From Odontesthes bonariensis (Eukaryota; Chordata; Actinopteri; Atheriniformes; Atherinopsidae): a DNA stretch of 64,000 bases. The DNA is taken from NCBI RefSeq assembly GCF_027942865.1, contig NC_134526.1, positions 22,115,784 to 22,179,783 on the forward strand, given 5' to 3'. The notes beneath the pieces were generated by a model. The model was not told the origin of the DNA and did not search any database. It saw only the letters and a program-made list of their open reading frames with translations. The stretch's first letter is position 1, and each line of letters begins with the position of its first letter. This document shows, in pieces, positions 59,776 through 64,000 of the stretch. The position numbers and the translations under genes are program-made.

Positions 59776-60342
59776 TAGGGCTGGGCGGATCGATTTATAA
59801 TAGCGATAGTATCGATACTAACGTTGGTATTGGGTATTGATCGATACTTATGTGATGAGATGGATTCTTAAGTTTCAGTTTCTCTTCTGCACAACTCCAG
59901 GCATTTACAGAGTGACCGACTGGCCGTACAACACCGCTCTTCTCTCACTTCTCTCATGCTCAATTAGCCCCCCCAAATTAATCTAATTGCAAATGCAGAT
60001 TAGCACCCCAAAAGGGAAATTTAAGTTTTCTATAAACATTAGTTAGCATGAGTTAAAAGTATTTTTATTTGCCTGAAAACTTTTTCCTGTGTTTTATTAT
60101 CATCATAAACATGATTAAGTAAAGGAAAACTTACAAAATAATTAAATCATGAAAATTCAATCATTCAAATTTGCATATTGATGATGCATTCACTTAATAA
60201 ATTATGATACATTGCTCTCCCCTGCACAAAAGTAGATGGTAGTAGTAAAAAGTATCAGTATTGGTATCGATATCGGCAAAACTGGCCGTGTATTTACCTG
60301 GTATTGGCTCGAAACCAAATTTTGCATTATCGCACAGCCCTA
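59776..60342. mobile_element. hAT-type element between ccdc97 and its neighbour
   Basis: TAGGGCTG at the left and inverted CAGCCCTA at the right (extended similarity GGCGGAT/TGCGATA) bound a 567-bp segment. The 8 bases outside are CTCTTAAC and CTCTCAAC, 7 of 8 identical. Confidence 0.75.
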
Positions 60343-60672
60343 CTCTCAACACAAAACGCCGACACCACCCGTTTACTTACTGTTGGCGGGATACGGGATC
60401 AGTGTCTGTATTTTGATAGATGGCTGTTAAATAGGGGTTCTCCCCTTGTGTTGCTGCAGATTTAATGTTGTATGTTTTCTATCTACCTTGAACAAGAATA
60501 TATGCATTTACATTGCTGGTTGTAGAATTCACAGCGTGGATGAAACTGATCCGATAGCGGTCCTTGTGTGTTTAGTAGCGCCGCGCCTCTTATTAGCACA
60601 ACCAGGGGCTGAGTCATGTCTTCTCATGAATGCATGACTCACTCAATACGACATTACAGTCATTAGTTTTCT

Positions 60673-60678
60673 TTTTAT
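60673..60678 (-). terminator. possible poly(A) signal of the minus-strand gene
   Basis: TTTATT on the plus strand is AATAAA on the minus strand, about 640 bases past the stop at 61319. AT-rich surroundings make chance occurrence possible. Confidence 0.35.
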
Positions 60679-61318
60679 TCTTTTGTCTTTTAAATAAATT
60701 TTGCTCTTTCCAATGTGCACTACAAAATATCAAACAAATGGTTCAATTTAAAACTTAACATACATGATAATATACAAATAAAAGCCACTTATTAACATTC
60801 TTTTGCAGAAATAACATTCACAATCTCCGGTATCTACAAATTTAAAATAGTTCATCTTATAAACTGGTTCAAATTCAGTTTTTTTTTTTCTTATGATTAA
60901 AAAGCCGCCTCACTCCCAATTGTTGACGCACAAATCGGAGTCGACCTTTGACGGCCATTTTTTTCCCCCTGAAAAAGCTGGAATGTACATTCTTTACCGA
61001 ACTGAGAATCACACAACGTGGTACAGGATTTCAGCCGTTCCAAGACCAGCGTCGCTGTATTCAATGTTTGATCATCAACCAAATGCTCCCAGCGACTGCT
61101 TTGATCTGCAGGAAGGCAGTTGATACCTTCCCACGACAGAGACGTCTAGATGGCAAAACTGCACCGTCTTCCGTTTGTGAGGCCTCTGTAACCCAGACAA
61201 CCAGTTGGTGTGTTTGTGCCACTCCGGGCAGCATATTGGAAAAGGCTTCTTTAGCTCGCTATAATGTTTTTTTTTCCACTGTATTGAATTTAAAAAAGTT
61301 CCAACGTCTGTCAGCTTT

Positions 61319-61644
61319 TCACTTTTTTCCTAATTTAGTCAGTTTCAAAGTGTAATACTCCTCTTGTAGTTTCAAAACTTTCAGCTGCATTTTGATCTTT
61401 TCTCTCCTCAGCTGATCGAGGCCCATCGTATCCACCTCGGCCGTGTCGGTGGCTCGGCACGTGCTGTGAAGCGAGTCGTCTTTTACGGCTGCGCAATCAC
61501 GCGATGCTGGTCTGAGTAGTGCGACTGCCGCGTCTCCCCGTGTCTCCGGCTTCATCGCTCCGAGCTGAGCTGCGTCGGGGTGAGAGACGGTGATATAAGT
61601 GTTATTCTCAGTTACACTCCCACTCCGAGGTTTAGATGAGGGGG
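61319..61644 (-). CDS. unrecognised gene, last coding exon
   Basis: This exon encodes APSSKPRSGSVTENNTYITV through to the C-terminal helix, and ends with a stop. The acceptor TTTTACAG is good. Confidence 0.62.
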
Positions 61645-62390
61645 CTGTAAAATGACAGAGAACACTGAAATGTCACATCTGTGTTCACCAAACTCGCGGC
61701 TGCATTTGGTGCCAGCACTCACCCGCTGGCCCGAGGATCTCCTCCTGTGCGAGTTGCTGTTCAGGTATCGCATTTGAGGTCGCGTCGCTGTCCTCGGATG
61801 CTGAAGCTTCCGGATGCCCTTTGCTTCTCGTTTCCGTCTCCTTTCCTGTTTTCTCCTCATCTTTGCAAAACACAAATAATCAAGTATAATCAACGTGTCA
61901 AAAGAAAAAAAGCTTGCAGGAACTGTGAAGACTAGTTGGAGCTAACCTGTGAGGTCAACGTCTGCCTCGGTTTTAATTACAATGCCCGGGGAGGAGGAGC
62001 CTGACAAACACGCAGGTGTCTCGCTTTTGGCTACCCTCCGTCCATCTTGTGTGTCCTTATTTTGCAAAGACTCCCCTTCATTTTCTTTTTCCCCTCTTCT
62101 TTCCTCGCCTCCAGTGATGGCCGGGTCTGACACCTGTAGGAGTTCCGTTTGTGTGGATGCTGCGATGGACTGCTCACCCAGTGTTGTAGCGCTGCTGTCT
62201 TCCGTCTCCTCCTCCATGTCTGAATTTACATCCAAACACCGACAGTCTGTTCACAAATAAAACGGCGCGACAGGAGCACTCGGGTTAAAGTGCCATGTTT
62301 GCCTCTGAAAAACAACTGGTTTGGCGACAATGTTGTTCACAAACCTTCGTGTAGGTGCTCCACGCTGATGGTTTGACAGTCGCCGCCGCC
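61319..62390 (-). CDS. unrecognised acidic protein, C-terminal four exons
   Basis: Four minus-strand exons (62345-62390, 61947-62246, 61723-61860, 61319-61644) join in phase to about 270 codons ending in a stop. The sequence is rich in Ser, Thr, Glu and Asp. It has DCQTISVEHLHED, a psi-K-x-E motif in IVIKTEAD that could be a SUMO acceptor, and a C-terminal helix LRREKIKMQLKVLKLQEEYY followed by TLKLTKLGKK. Such Lys/Glu/Leu helices end many fish Myb/SANT-like or THAP-like DNA-binding proteins, but no DNA-binding domain is in view because the 5' exons were not found (a LINE and an inverted-repeat element lie upstream). It converges on ccdc97; a minus-strand AATAAA at 60673-60678 would give a 3' UTR of about 640 bases. 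Function not assigned. Confidence 0.62.
61723..61860 (-). CDS. unrecognised gene, third visible exon
   Basis: This exon encodes DEEKTGKETETRSKGHPEAS through to EEILGPA, ending GCGG|GTGAGT in phase 1. The acceptor is GCAAAG. Confidence 0.6.
61947..62246 (-). CDS. unrecognised gene, acidic exon
   Basis: This exon has about 100 codons, DCRCLDVNSDMEEETEDSS through to VIKTEADVDLT, between GTGAACAG and GTTAGC. The composition is Ser/Glu/Asp-rich, suggesting disorder. Confidence 0.6.
62345..62390 (-). CDS. unrecognised gene, first visible exon
   Basis: This short exon encodes GGGDCQTISVEHLHE plus one base, between GTCTCAG and GTTTGT. The frame upstream of the acceptor meets a stop (TAA) without a Met, so an exon further 5' is needed. 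Confidence 0.5.
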
Positions 62391-62620
62391 CTGAGACGGA
62401 TCAGAGTTTTATTTCGGGTCTATGAAAAGCCTCCACAGGTTGAATGAGTAGCAATCATAATATGTGACACAGACCGAGTGTTGTATTCCATTGTTTTTAA
62501 AAAGGCCCCCCCCAAAAAAAACCTGCACTGATTTTGGATAAACAGGTTTCTGGCATCGAATTCAAAATAAAACAGACCTTTCTTGTGCTGTTGTTTGAGA
62601 TTTGCCTGTTTGTGTGACAG

Positions 62621-62730
62621 ATCTCAACGGTCGTGTGCAGGTGTTTGGCGGGTATAAGCTGGACAAGGATAGGCTCGTGAAGGATGTGGCCAAAAGAAAG
62701 ACTAAAGATGGCGCTGCTGCGGTGTGGCAG
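62621..62730 (+). CDS. orphan exon-like segment
   Basis: After a good acceptor (TTTGTGTGACAG) there are 36 open codons with a convincing protein-like sequence: LNGRVQVFGGYKLDKDRLVK then DVAKRKTKDGAAAVWQ, ending CAG|GTTTCA in phase 0. No partner exon was found on the plus strand. It lies just 5' of the visible exons of a minus-strand gene. It may be a real exon, a decayed gene fragment, or chance; I do not recognise the family. Confidence 0.28.
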
Positions 62731-62901
62731 GTTTCACTCGTCTCCTTCTGCTCCCAACCAGCCACATGCTCACTTGTAAACTTTGTGATGACTGATCTAA
62801 GCATCTATTCTCCTGTTTCTGTTAAGAGGCAACAGGTTAAGGAGGAAACCTAGACATTCCTTTCCCCCAACAACACTCCCCAGCTCGTTCTGGGGTAGCT
62901 T

Positions 62902-63405
62902 AAAGCCTGATTTATGGTCTCCGTCGACGGAGACGCTCTTTGTCGCTTGCGTGCGTCGGCTAAAATTCCTATCTATCCGTCGATACCGCAAGGGTTGTGA
63001 TTGGTCGGCTAACAACATCATTTCCGGAATCACTTTTCCGGTTAGTTAGTTCCTTCCTCTCAGAACAACAACACCGCCATTTTTGAAAGAGTTTACTGTG
63101 TGCCGGTCAACATTTGGTCAAAATTATTTGCATTTCAATGTCAATAAGCTCCAACTCCAACAACAGTCTTTCTCTCTCGGTCGCCATCGTTCACTGTGAG
63201 GGGTGAAACGGAGCCGGAATGTAAACAATCAATCGACGACTGACACAATAGACGTCGCGAGATTAGGTCGTCTAACGTAGCGACGCCTACTGATCGGGAG
63301 GTGAAGTGCCTTGCGTATCCGACAGCCCGACGGAGAACTTCGAAAGGTTTAGTGACCACAGAGTCGGATTGACGGATAGCGACGGAGAAGCATACCGAGG
63401 CCTTT
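62902..63405. mobile_element. imperfect inverted-repeat element, TTAA type
   Basis: The left end AAAGCCTGATTTATGGTCTC and the inverted right end AAAGGCCTCGGTATGCTTCT share most positions and continue CCGTCG. TTAA precedes the left end and TTAG follows the right. The interior is GC-rich with repeated CGTCG motifs. Confidence 0.5.
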
Positions 63406-63409
63406 AGAA

Positions 63410-63967
63410 GCTCCAAAGGCAGAGGGGATATAATAACCCTTCGGTGAATTTTGGGTCTGCCCCAGATTCTCCTCCCTATTGGACCTTCCCATAAAACCTC
63501 TAATGAGATGCAGCCAGGGGCATTCTATTCCCCATCTCTGAGCCCAGACACTCTCCGAGGGAGCCGCTTGTATCGCTGATCACAGTCTTTCGGTCACTAA
63601 ATCTCATGACCATTGGTATGGGTTGAAACGTAAATGGACCAATAAATGGAAAACTTCGCCCTCTGGCTCACCACCTCCTCATTAGAGCTGACGATTCCGC
63701 AATCCATCTGTCCATCTCCTTCTCCAACGTGCCCTCACTTAATGAAAAAGAGATCCTGAGATATTTACAGTCAGGGACCCATCTCCAACATGAAGGGAGA
63801 ACTCCAATCTCATCGGGTTCAGAACCAAACTCGCAGTCATCACACGAAGAAGCCAACAGAACCACACCATCTGCAAAGAGCAGAGATGCAATCCTGTGGT
63901 TCCCATACCAAAAACCCTCCTCTTCCCAACTTTGCCTCGAGATCCCGGCCATAAACACTGCAAACAT
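63410..63967 (-). mobile_element. LINE reverse-transcriptase remnant
   Basis: The minus strand contains GNHRIASLLFADGVVLLASS, where the usual FADD catalytic pair reads FADG, so it is inactive. The CKYLRISFSLSEGTLEKEMD part follows. The lower-coordinate half keeps the typical CCTCTAATGAGATGCAGCCA region. Several stops and frame changes are present. The exact clade is not resolved. Confidence 0.7.
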
Positions 63968-64000
63968 AGTCTGGGACTAGGGCAGCCTTGGCGGAGTCCA

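Noticed and set aside
1..64000. CRISPR arrays, operons, prokaryotic promoters, rRNA or functional tRNA genes
   Set aside because: None was seen; the only tRNA-like sequence is the SINE at 10.2 kb, which lacks a cloverleaf.

Overview
This window is vertebrate nuclear DNA, almost certainly from a teleost fish. The genes have many small exons with GT-AG introns. The intergenic and intronic DNA is AT-rich and full of CA/GT microsatellites. The interspersed repeats are of kinds familiar from fish genomes: a tRNA-like SINE, LINE 3' ends with GAATT tails, and short inverted-repeat DNA transposons. There is no prokaryotic signal.

Three genes can be reconstructed. (1) About 12.2-44.2 kb, minus strand: a complete or nearly complete myocardin-related transcription factor A (mrtfa/mkl1), the G-actin-sensing SRF coactivator. 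It has 19 coding exons that keep one open frame of 1195 codons and carry RPEL repeats, a basic NLS, Q-rich segments, a SAP domain, a leucine zipper and a C-terminal transactivation domain. A possible extra 5' exon lies at 46.1 kb. (2) 53.6-59.5 kb, plus strand: ccdc97, seven exons, 343 codons. (3) 61.3-62.4 kb, minus strand: the last four exons of an unrecognised acidic protein (263 codons visible). It ends in a Lys/Glu/Leu-rich helix and converges on ccdc97; its 5' exons were not found.

Layout: 1-10.1 kb is gene-poor and repeat-rich with one possible decayed coding fragment (3.6-3.85 kb). 10.2-12.2 kb is a SINE and the likely mrtfa 3' UTR/flank. 12.2-44.2 kb is mrtfa, whose introns hold at least six inverted-repeat elements and a duplicated segment. 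44.2-53.6 kb is the mrtfa 5' flank with two oppositely oriented LINE 3' ends. 53.6-59.6 kb is ccdc97, whose 4.2-kb intron 2 holds a 2.06-kb inverted-repeat element with a decayed minus-strand ORF containing DTD and GCDTT motifs (PIN/XPG-like nuclease style, possibly Academ superfamily), itself interrupted by a LINE tail, followed by two more LINE pieces. 59.8-64 kb has an hAT-type element, the third gene, a TTAA-type element and a LINE reverse-transcriptase remnant.

The most notable points are the Academ-like element; the RPEL2 core of mrtfa, which reads RPERNKL where RPERSEL is expected; an in-frame alternative donor in mrtfa exon 6; weak donors around exon 12; the possible upstream mrtfa exon; and an orphan plus-strand exon-like segment at 62.6 kb. 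Family assignments rest on motif recognition from memory; no searches were run.
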